This document shows, in pieces, positions 8,511 to 17,368 of a stretch of DNA of 64,000 bases. Within the stretch, counting starts at the first letter, position 1. Each line of letters starts with the position of its first letter. Under the pieces are notes generated by a model. The model ran no database searches. It saw only the letters and a list, made by a program, of their open reading frames with translations, and was not told where the DNA came from. The DNA lies in contig JAFTSB010000021.1 in assembly GCA_017461945.1 (NCBI GenBank), positions 1-64,000 of the forward strand, read 5' to 3'. This DNA is from Clostridia bacterium (GTDB lineage: Bacteria > Bacillota > Clostridia > Oscillospirales > CAG-272). The position numbers and the translations under genes were made by a program.

Positions 8511-8700
8511 GCGTTGGTGGGGCTGGGATGGAACCCCTCGCGCACATGGGTGCGCGAGGCAAGACGCCGGATATTATAGCAAGACACCGCACTGTTTTGC
8601 CATTCCGCTGGGAATTCGCTATCGAAAAAGCGACTTGCAACCCAACCGCAGGTTGGGTATTCAATAGGCGGCCTGCCTTTGGTTTTACACGAATCGAATT

Positions 8701-9564
8701 TTACTCGATGTAGGACATCAGTTCCTTGGCGGCCTCCAGCACATAGCCGGTATATGCCTTGCGCATAGAAGCAGGTACGCGACCAAGGTTCAGCTCAAAG
8801 TTGAACAGGCCCTCGTACTCAGCCAAGGCAAGTCCGTGCATGGCATCGCGCCAATCCACGTTACCCGTGAACGGGAGGATATGCTCATCCTCGATGCCGC
8901 AGTTATCGTTGACATGAATGACCTTCAGGCGCTTGCCGATATAGGCCAGGCTCTCGGACTGCTTGACACCGCTGATATTGGCGTGACCAAAGTCCCAGCA
9001 AATACCCATACCCAGTGCATCGGCAATATCACAGATCTCCTCGGCGGTCTGACCAAAGCGATGCACGTGCATCAGTCCCGGCACAACGCGCATATTTTCC
9101 AGCACCACATTCAATCCAACACGGTTTGCGTGCTCGACAAAGGGAGCAATCAGATCCATCGTTGCATCGTACTGCTCCTTGTGGTCGTACTTGCGCATAG
9201 GCATATTGGATGCATTGGGATGCATAACGGCATATCCGATACCAAGTGCAGCGGCAGCATCAATGGCGTGGTGCATCTTGTTTTTAAAGTTTTCCATAAC
9301 CTCCTCATTCTTGGAAATGCCTCCAAGAAAAGGCAGGTGTCCCATCTCGCAGCGAATACCAAATTCCTCAGAATCCTTCAGTATCTGCTCCACCTGGGGG
9401 CGCCAGCTTTCGTCTGTGCTCAGATCCAGCAATGTCGTGCCAAAGTCCACGGCATCCAGTCCGTTTTCCTTGTAAAAACGGAAGCCATCCTTGACGTGCT
9501 CGTTCACGTCTTCACTCATGCGAGGATGCAGGTTAAAGCACGAGCTGATGCGCAACTGCTTCAT
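8701..9564 (-). CDS. Sugar phosphate isomerase/epimerase-like TIM-barrel protein
   Basis: 287 residues, AP-endonuclease-2/xylose-isomerase-like TIM barrel. Metal-site landmarks are visible: MGHLPF near residue 95, the MHPN strand near 133, the VLENMR glutamate near 175, CWDFGHANISG near 205, VIHVNDN near 231 and the final glutamate in FNFELN. Members isomerise or epimerise sugars or inositols, or cut abasic DNA; the substrate cannot be told. It is only distantly similar to the four clustered paralogues at 37.8-44.5 kb. It is a single gene with its own promoter (9615-9643). Confidence 0.8.
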   Translation of the reverse strand: MKQLRISSCFNLHPRMSEDVNEHVKDGFRFYKENGLDAVDFGTTLLDLSTDESWRPQVEQILKDSEEFGIRCEMGHLPFLGGISKNEEVMENFKNKMHHAIDAAAALGIGYAVMHPNASNMPMRKYDHKEQYDATMDLIAPFVEHANRVGLNVVLENMRVVPGLMHVHRFGQTAEEICDIADALGMGICWDFGHANISGVKQSESLAYIGKRLKVIHVNDNCGIEDEHILPFTGNVDWRDAMHGLALAEYEGLFNFELNLGRVPASMRKAYTGYVLEAAKELMSYIE

Positions 9565-9614
9565 GATACATGTACCGTCCTTTTTCGTTTTGTGGAGAAT
9601 TCTCTCTCCCCAGT

Positions 9615-9643
9615 ATTATAATATAGTAAAATTGCATTGTCAA
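9615..9643 (-). promoter_or_regulatory. Promoter of the 8701-9564 gene
   Basis: Minus strand TTGACA (9638-9643), 17-bp spacer, TATAAT (9615-9620), 51 bp before the start codon. Confidence 0.8.
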
Positions 9644-9743
9644 GTAAAATAAGCGATCTGCATCAGACAAAAATGCGCCGTCCCCCTATCTTTTTTGCGC
9701 TGTGTGTGGTATAATACAGCCATCCAAGTGGGAGGTGAGCCAC

Positions 9744-10196
9744 ATGAACGAGCTGACGCAGGAATTCTGCCTGCAATACACCCTGCGACGGGGACAGATC
9801 CGCGAGATCGCCCAACGCTATCGCGATGCTTTTGACGAGGATCTGACGTGCAACGCCGATATGTTTGATATTACGCGCACCACCTTTTCCCAAAGCAAAC
9901 ACCCCAATCGGGTGATGCGTGAGCTGGAAAAGGATCTGCGCGAAGGGGATGCGCCCCTGCTTTGTATGCTGTGCGCGCTGCTGGAGCTGGGCATGGAGCA
10001 AGCCCAAGGATTGGCCGATCTATCTCCCGGGGAATTTGCAAGCGAAGCTGCCCTGTTGTGCCACCGCCTGCGACAGCAAGCGCCCCCGGCAGGCTTGCTT
10101 GCCCAAAGGCTGACCGAAATCAAATCCCAGCACGCACAAAAGCGGTTAAGCATAGCGATGCATATGATGGATACCTGCCTAAATACAGAACAATAA
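9744..10196 (+). CDS. Hypothetical protein
   Basis: 150 residues from the ATG at 9744, chosen for the strong GGAGGTGA 7 bases upstream. An extended -10 (TGGTATAAT, ending 9715) could be its promoter. I do not recognise the family. The protein looks soluble and mostly helical, rich in Leu, Gln and Arg, with two Cys near the middle (LLCMLCALLELG) and no signal peptide or membrane segment. It is followed by its own terminator and stands between unrelated genes. Confidence 0.65.
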   Translation: MNELTQEFCLQYTLRRGQIREIAQRYRDAFDEDLTCNADMFDITRTTFSQSKHPNRVMRELEKDLREGDAPLLCMLCALLELGMEQAQGLADLSPGEFASEAALLCHRLRQQAPPAGLLAQRLTEIKSQHAQKRLSIAMHMMDTCLNTEQ

Positions 10197-10228
10197 AAAA
10201 ACGCGTTTGACATTTGTGATATAAAAGC

Positions 10229-10284
10229 AGTACCGCCGAGCGGATGATGGCTCTGCGGTGCTCTTTTTTGCGGTGCTCTTTTTT
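10229..10284 (+). terminator. Terminator with duplicated 3' arm
   Basis: Stem 10229-10240 with 10251-10262 (11 of 12 pairs, one of them G-T), loop of 10, then TTTTTT. The 15-base unit covering the second arm and T-run (10255-10269) is tandemly repeated at 10270-10284. It ends transcription of the preceding hypothetical gene. Confidence 0.65.
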
Positions 10285-10294
10285 GCCCTTTCCC

Positions 10295-10323
10295 TTTTCA
10301 AAATGGATAAAATATGCTATAAT
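10295..10323 (+). promoter_or_regulatory. Promoter of the MBOAT-CDF-MFS operon
   Basis: TTTTCA (10295-10300), 17-bp spacer, TATAAT (10318-10323), 63 bp before the MBOAT start. Confidence 0.65.
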
Positions 10324-10386
10324 GATTCGCGGCGCAAAACCAAAAAATAAATACAGCAAGTTTTCACATTGCAAGGAGAGCTACCC

Positions 10387-11784
10387 ATGCTGTTTTCTTC
10401 CTATGCCTTTTTGTTTTGGTTTTTGCCCCTGACCCTGCTTTTTTATTTTTTACCTATGGCATTTGGGGGCAGGCGCGCGCTGCCGTGGCAGAACGCCGTT
10501 TTGCTTTGGGCCAGCTTGTTTTTTTATGCGTGGGGAGAGCCGATCTATGTTTTGCTGATGATGGGCGTGATCGTTGCCGACACGCTTTTGGGCCTTGTCA
10601 TTGCCCGTTCCAAGCACAAAAAGGTCTTGCTGTGGGCGGCGGTATCGCTGCACATTTTGCTGCTTTTTTACTACAAATATGCCGCAAATTTTGCATCCGT
10701 ATTCGGATTTTTTATACAACAGCCCCATCTGCCCCTTGGCATTTCCTTTTACACCTTTCAGGCCATTTCTTATTTGGCGGATGTGTATCGCGGTCACGTA
10801 CAGGCCGAACGCAATCCCGCCCTGCTGGGCGTTTATATTGCGCTGTTCCCCCAGCTGATCGCCGGCCCCATTGTACCCTACACCGATGTGGATCATGCAC
10901 TGCGCCATCGGCGGCACAGCCTTGAGGGCGCGGCCGCAGGCACGGGGCGTTTTGCGGCAGGTCTTGCCAAAAAGCTATTACTGGCCGATGCTATGGGGGC
11001 TCTGTTTTCCACGCTTGCCCATGGGTCACAGCCCACAGCATTGGGGAGCTGGACGGCGCTGATCGCCTTTGCCCTGCAGATCTATTTTGATTTTTCGGGC
11101 TATTCGGATATGGCCATTGGCCTTGGGCGAATCTTTGGCTTTCGCTTTCCCGAAAACTTTCACTATCCCTATATGGCAAAAAGCATGACCGACTTCTGGC
11201 GGCGGTGGCATATGACCCTTTCGGGCTTTTTTAAGAGCTATGTTTATATTCCCCTCGGCGGCAACCGCCGGGGCGTTTGGCGCACCGTTTTCAACTTGTT
11301 TGTGGTTTGGTCACTGACCGGTATCTGGCACGGTGCCACATGGAACTTTTTGCTGTGGGGCGTCTATTATTTTGCACTTTTGACCCTGGAAAAGCTTGTT
11401 TTGTCGCGATTTTCTGTACACGTACCTGCATTTTTTAAACACACCGCCGCCCTGCTTGGCATTTTGATAGGATGGTTGATCTTTGCCCTTGACAGCAGCA
11501 CACCCGCCCTGTCGCTTTCCGCGCTCCCACAATGGCTGCTGCAGCTATTGGGGGCAAACGGATTTGCCAGCAAGCACGAGCTGTATGAGATCGGGCGGCA
11601 TCTGCCCCTTTTGCTGGTCGCTGGGGTGGGGGCCACCCCGTGGCCGCGCCGGCTCTATCACCGCATCACACATGCCGGGCGAGGACAATGGATGCGCGCG
11701 GCACTCCCCCTGGCAGCACTGCTTCTTTGCATTGTGGATCTGTCGGATGCAGGCTTTCATCCCTTTTTGTATTTCAGATTTTGA
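10387..11784 (+). CDS. MBOAT family membrane O-acyltransferase (AlgI/DltB-like)
   Basis: 465 residues from the ATG at 10387, with AAGGAGA upstream. The protein has about ten hydrophobic segments and the MBOAT signature region: FPQLIAGPI, the DFSGYSDMAIGLG segment, FWRRWHMTLSGFFKSYVYIP and the catalytic histidine in GIWHGATWNF. AlgI/PatA-like members pass acyl (often acetyl) groups across the membrane to surface polysaccharide. No partner such as AlgX/DltD/PatB is encoded next to it, which is unusual. It is the first gene of a likely operon; the CDF gene starts 10 bp after its stop. Confidence 0.88.
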   Translation: MLFSSYAFLFWFLPLTLLFYFLPMAFGGRRALPWQNAVLLWASLFFYAWGEPIYVLLMMGVIVADTLLGLVIARSKHKKVLLWAAVSLHILLLFYYKYAANFASVFGFFIQQPHLPLGISFYTFQAISYLADVYRGHVQAERNPALLGVYIALFPQLIAGPIVPYTDVDHALRHRRHSLEGAAAGTGRFAAGLAKKLLLADAMGALFSTLAHGSQPTALGSWTALIAFALQIYFDFSGYSDMAIGLGRIFGFRFPENFHYPYMAKSMTDFWRRWHMTLSGFFKSYVYIPLGGNRRGVWRTVFNLFVVWSLTGIWHGATWNFLLWGVYYFALLTLEKLVLSRFSVHVPAFFKHTAALLGILIGWLIFALDSSTPALSLSALPQWLLQLLGANGFASKHELYEIGRHLPLLLVAGVGATPWPRRLYHRITHAGRGQWMRAALPLAALLLCIVDLSDAGFHPFLYFRF

Positions 11785-11794
11785 GAGGTTTTCT

Positions 11795-12967
11795 ATGCAA
11801 AAGCTTTTGACACGGCTGTTTGTAAAGAACAGCGACGACATCAAAAACCCCATCGTACGACGGGCCTACGGAACCATGACATCGGTGACCGGCATTTTGG
11901 TCAACCTGCTGCTGTTTGCCATCAAGCTGGTAGCGGGCTCGCTATCGGGCTCGATCTCTATTCGCGCCGATGCCGTGAACAATTTGTCGGATGCCGGCTC
12001 GTCGGTGATCTCGCTGATCAGCTTTAAGCTATCGGCAAAGCCCGCCGACCGCAAGCATCCCTTTGGTCACGCGCGCATCGAATACGTGGCCTCGATGATC
12101 GTTTCTTTTTTGATCCTATTCATCGGCGTGGAGTTGGTGCGTAGCTCGGCCGAAAAGCTGATGGCTCCGGTAGCCCCTATCCTTTCCACCGTTGCGGTGA
12201 TCATTCTGTCAATCTCGATTCTGCTAAAGCTCTGGCTTGCACTTTTCAACCGTGGCATTGGAAAGCGCATTGATTCCGAGGTGATCCGCGCCACAGCGGC
12301 CGATTCCCTGTCGGATGCCTGCGCCACAGCAGCCGTACTGATCGCCACCGTATTGGGGCATTTTTTGCCGGAGCAGGTCGCCCCCTACATCGACCCTATT
12401 ATGGGTATTCTGGTAGCCGCTTTGATCTTTTGGGCGGGCCTTAAGGTATTGAACGACACCAAGAACTCCATTTTGGGTGAAGCCCCCGATGACGAGACTG
12501 TAGAAACCATCAAGCGCATAGTAGCCCAGTACCCCGATGCCCTTGGCATTCACGATCTGACGGTGCACAATTACGGCCCCGGGCGCGTGATGGCCTCGTT
12601 ACACGTTGAGGTAGACGGCAAGCAGGATATTTTTCAAACACACGACACCATTGACCAGATCGAAAGCCGCTTGCGGCAGGAGTTTGGCATGGATTGCACC
12701 ATTCACCTGGACCCCATCGTTACCGATGACGAGCATGTGACGTTCTGGCGCGAAAAAGTAACGGAACTGTCGCAAAAACTGCAACACGGTATTAAAATTC
12801 ACGACTTTAGAATGGTTCCGGGTACCACACATACCAATCTGATCTTTGATATGGAGGTCCCCTTTGAGGCCAAGGATAGTGACGAGTGCATCAAGGCGAA
12901 AATGGCGGCCCTGATCGCTGATATTTCCCCCTCGCACTTCGCCGTGATCACCATTGATCGTGTATAA
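11795..12967 (+). CDS. Cation diffusion facilitator (CDF) family metal exporter
   Basis: 390 residues from the ATG at 11795, in frame with the family N-terminus. About six membrane segments lie in residues ~20-220. Metal-binding aspartates occur in ADAVNNLSDAGSS (helix 2) and AATAADSLSDAC (helix 5), and HPFGHARIEY follows helix 2, as in the larger bacterial CDF group (MMT1-like). A cytoplasmic C-terminal domain (GIHDLTVHNYGPG...LHVEVDG) is typical, and an extra ~80-residue tail follows. Members export Zn, Mn, Fe or Co in exchange for protons. It sits in an operon with MBOAT and MFS genes. Confidence 0.9.
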   Translation: MQKLLTRLFVKNSDDIKNPIVRRAYGTMTSVTGILVNLLLFAIKLVAGSLSGSISIRADAVNNLSDAGSSVISLISFKLSAKPADRKHPFGHARIEYVASMIVSFLILFIGVELVRSSAEKLMAPVAPILSTVAVIILSISILLKLWLALFNRGIGKRIDSEVIRATAADSLSDACATAAVLIATVLGHFLPEQVAPYIDPIMGILVAALIFWAGLKVLNDTKNSILGEAPDDETVETIKRIVAQYPDALGIHDLTVHNYGPGRVMASLHVEVDGKQDIFQTHDTIDQIESRLRQEFGMDCTIHLDPIVTDDEHVTFWREKVTELSQKLQHGIKIHDFRMVPGTTHTNLIFDMEVPFEAKDSDECIKAKMAALIADISPSHFAVITIDRV

Positions 12968-12979
12968 TAAAGGAGACAT

Positions 12980-14191
12980 ATGCGCATTTTCCATCAATAC
13001 AAATGGACCCGTGTAGCCTGCTATATGGGCTATATCACCCAGGCCATCGCCAACAACTTTATGCCGCTGCTGTTTCTCACCTTTGAAAGCAGCTTTGGCA
13101 TCAGCCTTTCCAAAATTTCACTGCTGATCGGCTTGAATTTTGCCGCACAGCTCACCACGGATATCATTGCCGCCAAGATCATAGACCGACTGAACCTGCG
13201 AGCGGTGGCGGTCTCGGCCCAGCTGCTGGCAGCATTGGGACTGGTCTCGATGGGCGTTCTGCCCCATTTGCTGCCAAGCCCTTACATCGGTCTGCTGATC
13301 GCCACGCTGCTTTGCGCGGTGGGCGGCGGCATGGACGAGGTGATCGTCAGCCCCTTGATGGAGGCCTGCCCCGGGGAGGGCAAGGCCGCCTCGATGAGTC
13401 TGCTCCACTCCTTTTACTGCTGGGGGCAGGCAGGGATCATTTTGATATCCGTTATCTTTTTTGCCATATTCGGCATTGAAAACTGGCCCTTTTTGGCCGG
13501 CGTGATGGCCTTGATCCCCTTGTGCGGCGGTTTGCTGTTTGCTATGGTGCCCATTCTTCGCCTGCCCGGCGAGGAGGGCGGTTTTACCCTACGGCACCTC
13601 TTTTCTTATAAATGCTTTGTGTGGCTGCTTTTGATGATCTGCATGGGTGGTGCAGCCGAGGTGATCATGAGCCAATGGGCCTCTACCTTTGCAGAAGCCG
13701 GCCTGCAGGTAAACAAATCCACCGGCGACCTGCTGGGCCCCTGCCTGTTCGCCGTTTTGATGGGTCTTTCCCGTGTGATCTACGCAAAAATCGCCGGACG
13801 CATCCATTTACTGCCGATGATGGCTGCCTCGGCCGTGATGTGCATCGCCTCCTATTTGCTGGCGGCGCTGGCACCGGTGCCGTTGCTCTCGCTGATGGGA
13901 TGTGCCTTGTGTGGCTTTTCGGTGGGTGTGTTCTGGCCCGGCGTTTACAGCCTGGCAGCCGAGCGCGTGCCGGATGGCGGTGTGCCCATGTTTGCAGTAC
14001 TGGCCATTGCCGGCGACCTTGGATGCCTGTTTGCCCCTTCTTTAGCGGGATGGGTGGCCGACCGGAACGGCGGCGACATTCGCCTTTCCTTTCTGCTGGC
14101 TGCGGCCGTGCCGTTGCTCCTATTGTTGGGTGCGGTAAGATTGCACGTCCTTGGCAAAAAGGAGAAGCAAAGAGACGAGAAAAAATCGTAA
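12980..14191 (+). CDS. MFS transporter (FucP/YbjJ-like)
   Basis: 403 residues with about twelve hydrophobic segments; AAAGGAG lies 7 bases upstream of the ATG. The GGGMDEVIVSPLMEA segment in the first half and SFYCWGQAG resemble the fucose/oligosaccharide-type branch of the major facilitator family (FucP, YbjJ). The charged C-terminal tail ends KKEKQRDEKKS. The substrate is not deducible. It is the last gene of the MBOAT-CDF-MFS run and ends at a large hairpin shared with convergent mutY. Confidence 0.85.
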   Translation: MRIFHQYKWTRVACYMGYITQAIANNFMPLLFLTFESSFGISLSKISLLIGLNFAAQLTTDIIAAKIIDRLNLRAVAVSAQLLAALGLVSMGVLPHLLPSPYIGLLIATLLCAVGGGMDEVIVSPLMEACPGEGKAASMSLLHSFYCWGQAGIILISVIFFAIFGIENWPFLAGVMALIPLCGGLLFAMVPILRLPGEEGGFTLRHLFSYKCFVWLLLMICMGGAAEVIMSQWASTFAEAGLQVNKSTGDLLGPCLFAVLMGLSRVIYAKIAGRIHLLPMMAASAVMCIASYLLAALAPVPLLSLMGCALCGFSVGVFWPGVYSLAAERVPDGGVPMFAVLAIAGDLGCLFAPSLAGWVADRNGGDIRLSFLLAAAVPLLLLLGAVRLHVLGKKEKQRDEKKS

Positions 14192-14192
14192 T

Positions 14193-14240
14193 AGCTCAAA
14201 AGCGCGCTTATGCCAAATGGCACAAGCGCGCTTTTGAGCT
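14193..14240. terminator. Large hairpin between convergent MFS and mutY genes
   Basis: Perfect 17-bp stem (14193-14209 with 14224-14240); the loop can pair further (TGCC/GGCA). There is no long T-run outside the stem, so it may block read-through or stabilise 3' ends from both sides rather than act as a classic terminator. Confidence 0.6.
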
Positions 14241-14244
14241 TGGG

Positions 14245-15300
14245 TCACATATAGGGGCGATAGGCCGCGTAGGCCGAGGGGAGCGCATAGGTGCTGTCGA
14301 TCTCGTATCCAGGGGCAAAAAACAGCGTCTTGTCCAGATTTTTGCACACCGTTGCGGCGTTTTCGTCATCCAAGATCACCTCAAAGGCCACCATGTGCCA
14401 CTCTAAATGAGAGAAAATGTGCCTGGCCTCCTCCAAGGGGGTCACGCGCAACGGCACAATACCACAGTCGCCCAGCATGGCTGTCACCTGTGTGGCAGTT
14501 TGCTTGCCGAGGTAGGCAAAGGGCTCGTACAACCCTGCCAGCAATCCCGTGGCCGGGCGCTGTCGCAGGGCGATGCGATCCCCTGCGCGCAAAATCAGCA
14601 CAGTACGCTCCTCCACCCGGCGCGGTGCGGCTTTTTTGCGCACGGGCAACGCTGTTTCCATGCCCTTTTGGCGAGCGAAACAACGATCGGCAAGGGGGCA
14701 GCTCTCACATTTTGGCACGCCGTTTGGCAGACAAACGGTAGCCCCCAGCTCGATCATCGCCTGATTGTAACAGGCTGCACGCTCCTTGGGCTGCGCCGCC
14801 GCAACGGCGGCGGTCAGCTGCTTTTTGGAGGCAGGAGCCAAAACATCCTCACCAAAGGCAAGCAGCCTTGCGGTCACACGTAATACGTTGCCGTCAACGG
14901 CAGGATAGGGGAGGTCAAAAGCAAAGGATGCAATGGCCCCCGCCGTGTATTCCCCGATGCCGGGCAAGGCCAAAATTTCATCAAAAGTGCGCGGAAATTG
15001 ACCACCGTATTGCTGTTTTATGATCTTTGCCGCCTTTTGCATATTCCGTACGCGGCTGTAATAGCCCAGCCCCTCCCACAGCTTCATCAGCTCATCCTCT
15101 GGGCAATCGGCAAGGGCGCACACGTCGGGCAAGCGCTCCAAAAAGCGATGGTAGTATGGGATCACCGCCTCCACGCGCGTCTGCTGCAGCATGATTTCGG
15201 AGACCCAGATGCAATAGGGATCCCGCGTTTCGCGCCAGGGTAGCTTACGGGCGTTTTGTTCATACCACGGCAGTAACCGCGCCATATCGGGCAATTGCAT
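14245..15300 (-). CDS. mutY: A/G-specific adenine glycosylase
   Basis: 351 residues. The ATG at 15300 has GAAGGGAGA upstream; earlier in-frame starts lack a ribosome site. The HhH-GPD domain is complete: WVSEIMLQQTRV with the catalytic Glu, LPGIGEYTAGAI hairpin, and the VDGN Asp. The iron-sulfur loop follows (C-x6-C-x2-C-x5-C in CPNGVPKCESCPLADRC). A C-terminal NUDIX-like domain (residues ~230-351) recognises 8-oxoG. The enzyme removes A mispaired with 8-oxoguanine. It is a single gene, convergent with the MFS gene. Confidence 0.95.
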   Translation of the reverse strand: MQLPDMARLLPWYEQNARKLPWRETRDPYCIWVSEIMLQQTRVEAVIPYYHRFLERLPDVCALADCPEDELMKLWEGLGYYSRVRNMQKAAKIIKQQYGGQFPRTFDEILALPGIGEYTAGAIASFAFDLPYPAVDGNVLRVTARLLAFGEDVLAPASKKQLTAAVAAAQPKERAACYNQAMIELGATVCLPNGVPKCESCPLADRCFARQKGMETALPVRKKAAPRRVEERTVLILRAGDRIALRQRPATGLLAGLYEPFAYLGKQTATQVTAMLGDCGIVPLRVTPLEEARHIFSHLEWHMVAFEVILDDENAATVCKNLDKTLFFAPGYEIDSTYALPSAYAAYRPYM

Positions 15301-15403
15301 AATGGGTCTCCCTTCTGAAATTGGTTTCGGCCATAACGGCAGATTTGGATGCAGCGTGTATTTCTTCCCTGTGATGGGCGGATTGGAATACAGAGGGCAC
15401 AAA

Positions 15404-15443
15404 CGCGAGGTGACGGTGTAGAAAAACTACTCCGAACCTCGCG
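15404..15443. repeat. Dispersed hairpin element (GACGGTGTAG...CTACTCCGA), copy 1
   Basis: Outer stem CGCGAGGT (15404-15411) with ACCTCGCG (15436-15443), inner stem GTAG/CTAC around AAAAA. The core GACGGTGTAG-N5-CTACTCCGA recurs twice at 46469-46504 and 46584-46619. It lies downstream of the smsCB operon and may form its 3' end. Confidence 0.5.
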
Positions 15444-15471
15444 CTCGTGTTCTATGCGCCAAAGACACCCG

Positions 15472-16398
15472 TTACTTTAAGAAGCCGTTGATGATCTGCT
15501 CCTCCGCTTCCTTTTCGGTAAGACCGAGGGTCATCAGCTTGATCAGCTGCTCGCCTGCAATCTTGCCGATGGCAGCCTCGTGAATGAGGGATGCCTCGGG
15601 GTGGTTGGCCTCGATCTCGGGTATGGCACTGACCGTGGCACTATCCATAATGATCGCATCACACTCGGTATGGCCCGAGGAGCGGTTGTTGCCGTTGACA
15701 TGAGACACAAACAACTGCTTGGAGTGATCCTTCGCCACGGAGCGGGAGACCACGTGAGTGCCGCAATCCTCGCCATCCAGATCCACTTCAAAGTAGGTTT
15801 TGGCGTATTGCTCACCGTGGGTCATGATCTTTTCGTGCACAATGAGGGTAGCGCCATCCTTCAGCTTTGCCGTGGTGGCGCGGTCGGTGGAGTCCACACC
15901 CTTGATCTGGGCGGTCTCCATTTCCATATAACTGTTTTTCTCCATGAACACCTTGGTGGTGGGGTTCATCACGTTCTGACCGTTGCCATCCCCTTCACCG
16001 TAATGCTTTTCGATATACCGTACACGGGAATTTTCACCCACATAGAAGGAATGGATGCCGCTGTGCTCGCTTTTTTCGGAGCCGCCGTTGTGGATGCCGC
16101 AGCCGGCCACAATGGTCACATCGCAATCGCGGCCAATGTGAAAATCGTTGTAAACCAGCTCGGTAATACCGGTCTTGGCCAGCAGCACAGGAATGTGCAG
16201 GCTTTCTTTTTTGGTCCCGTCCTTAATATAGATATCAATGCCGGGCTGATCGGTCTTTTTCACGATTTCGATATGCTCGGTAGATTGAATACCAAAGGAT
16301 TCGCCGTTGACACGCAGGGAAAATGCACCCTCGGGGATCTCGTGAATGTCGGCCACCTGCTGGAGAAGATTTTGCTGAATGCTGTCAAGCTTTGCCAT
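15472..16398 (-). CDS. smsB: SufB/SufD-like scaffold of the minimal SUF (SMS) iron-sulfur system
   Basis: 308 residues, about two thirds the length of classic SufB (~470). It contains the parallel beta-helix core typical of SufB/SufD (GCGIHNGGSEKSEHSGIHSF; VSHVNGNNRSSGHTECDAI) and the conserved C-terminal HEAAIGKIAGEQL segment. It would be the Fe-S scaffold working with the SmsC ATPase. Its start overlaps the end of smsC by 14 bases, with AAAGGAGGGG inside smsC, so the two are translationally coupled. Only one SufB/D protein is encoded and there is no sufS, sufU or sufE nearby, matching the two-gene SMS type. Confidence 0.88.
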   Translation of the reverse strand: MAKLDSIQQNLLQQVADIHEIPEGAFSLRVNGESFGIQSTEHIEIVKKTDQPGIDIYIKDGTKKESLHIPVLLAKTGITELVYNDFHIGRDCDVTIVAGCGIHNGGSEKSEHSGIHSFYVGENSRVRYIEKHYGEGDGNGQNVMNPTTKVFMEKNSYMEMETAQIKGVDSTDRATTAKLKDGATLIVHEKIMTHGEQYAKTYFEVDLDGEDCGTHVVSRSVAKDHSKQLFVSHVNGNNRSSGHTECDAIIMDSATVSAIPEIEANHPEASLIHEAAIGKIAGEQLIKLMTLGLTEKEAEEQIINGFLK

Positions 16399-17125
16399 AT
16401 CCGTTCCCCTCCTTTGCAGTATAGCGGCAGCCCGTGGGTGCCAGCAATGTGGGCAGGATCTCGGACTTGGAGCCGATCTGCGCCACGGTGCCGTCTGCGA
16501 TCACAACGATCTTGTCGGCAATATCCAGAATACGCTCCTGATGGGAAATGATCAGAATGCTGCCCTTGGTGCGCTCGTACATACCTTCAAACACCTTGAT
16601 CAGGTTGTTGAAGCTCCAAAGGTCGATGCCGGCCTCGGGCTCGTCAAACACAGAAAGCTTGGTAGAGCGGGCGTTGATCATAGCGATCTCAATGCGCTTG
16701 AGCTCACCGCCCGACAGAGAGGCGTTGACCTCACGGTTGATGTATTCCTTGGCGCACAGTCCCACCTCGGAAAGATAGGCACAGGCACTTGCCACGGAAA
16801 TGTTGGTGCCGGCGGCAAGGGAGATCAGATCCTTGACGGTAATGCCCTTAAAGCGCACGGGCTGCTGAAAGGCAAAGCTGATGCCCTTTTTGGCACGCTC
16901 GGTCACAGAAAGATCGGTGATATCCTCACCATCCAAAATAATACGACCCGTTGTGGGCTTTTCGATGCCGGCAATGATCTTGGCCACGGTGGATTTGCCG
17001 CTGCCGTTGGGGCCGGTGATGGCCACAAACCGCTCGGACACCGTAAAGCTGACATCCTTTAAAATTTCAGTTTTACCGCCGCCCTCGCCGGGCACGACAA
17101 AGCTGATGTTTTGTAGTTCAAGCAT
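16385..17125 (-). CDS. smsC: SufC-like ABC ATPase of the minimal SUF (SMS) system
   Basis: 246 residues from the ATG at 17125, with AAAGGAG upstream; the longer open frame lacks a ribosome site. SufC features: Walker A GPNGSGKST, Q-loop AFQQPVRF, signature LSGGELKRIEIA and Walker B VFDEPEAGIDLWS (SufC-type EAGID). It hydrolyses ATP to open the SufB-type scaffold for cluster assembly. It is first in the smsCB operon, with a promoter at 17195-17223. Such a pair is expected in an anaerobe whose many Fe-S proteins are encoded just next door. Confidence 0.93.
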   Translation of the reverse strand: MLELQNISFVVPGEGGGKTEILKDVSFTVSERFVAITGPNGSGKSTVAKIIAGIEKPTTGRIILDGEDITDLSVTERAKKGISFAFQQPVRFKGITVKDLISLAAGTNISVASACAYLSEVGLCAKEYINREVNASLSGGELKRIEIAMINARSTKLSVFDEPEAGIDLWSFNNLIKVFEGMYERTKGSILIISHQERILDIADKIVVIADGTVAQIGSKSEILPTLLAPTGCRYTAKEGNGYGKA

Positions 17126-17194
17126 AGTGTACTCCTTTATTTTGACGTCGCCGCCGATGAAAACGGCAGGCGGCTGATGAAATTCCAGCATTAT

Positions 17195-17223
17195 AGTATA
17201 CCACAAATTTGAAGCGATTGCAA
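17195..17223 (-). promoter_or_regulatory. Promoter of smsCB
   Basis: Minus strand TTGCAA (17218-17223), 17-bp spacer, TATACT (17195-17200). A second -10-like ATTATA (17190-17195) overlaps. About 70 bp precede the smsC start. Confidence 0.55.
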
Positions 17224-17292
17224 TAGGTGTGCTCTCACTTTTGGCAGAAAATACGCAAGCGGCTCGCATCCCGATTTCGGAGCTTATGCTGG

Positions 17293-17312
17293 TTGTTAGT
17301 AGAAACTAACAA
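17293..17312. promoter_or_regulatory. Inverted repeat TTGTTAGT-N4-ACTAACAA, possible operator
   Basis: A perfect 8+8-bp inverted repeat with a 4-base centre, about 80 bp upstream of the fumarase -35 and 70 bp upstream of the smsC promoter. Its halves resemble Rex half-sites (TTGTTA/TAACAA) but the spacing is 2 bp longer than Rex normally uses. Its regulator is unknown. Confidence 0.4.
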
Positions 17313-17368
17313 AAATGGCGTAGAAATTGCGCTGAATTGAGAGAAAAATATGTCAAAAAAGCAAAAAT

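Noticed and set aside
8512..8560. tRNA-like 3' end on the minus strand (GGTTCC...CCA)
   Set aside because: The matching acceptor 5' arm, D-arm and anticodon arm are missing; only a chance T-loop-like segment and an unrelated palindrome are present.
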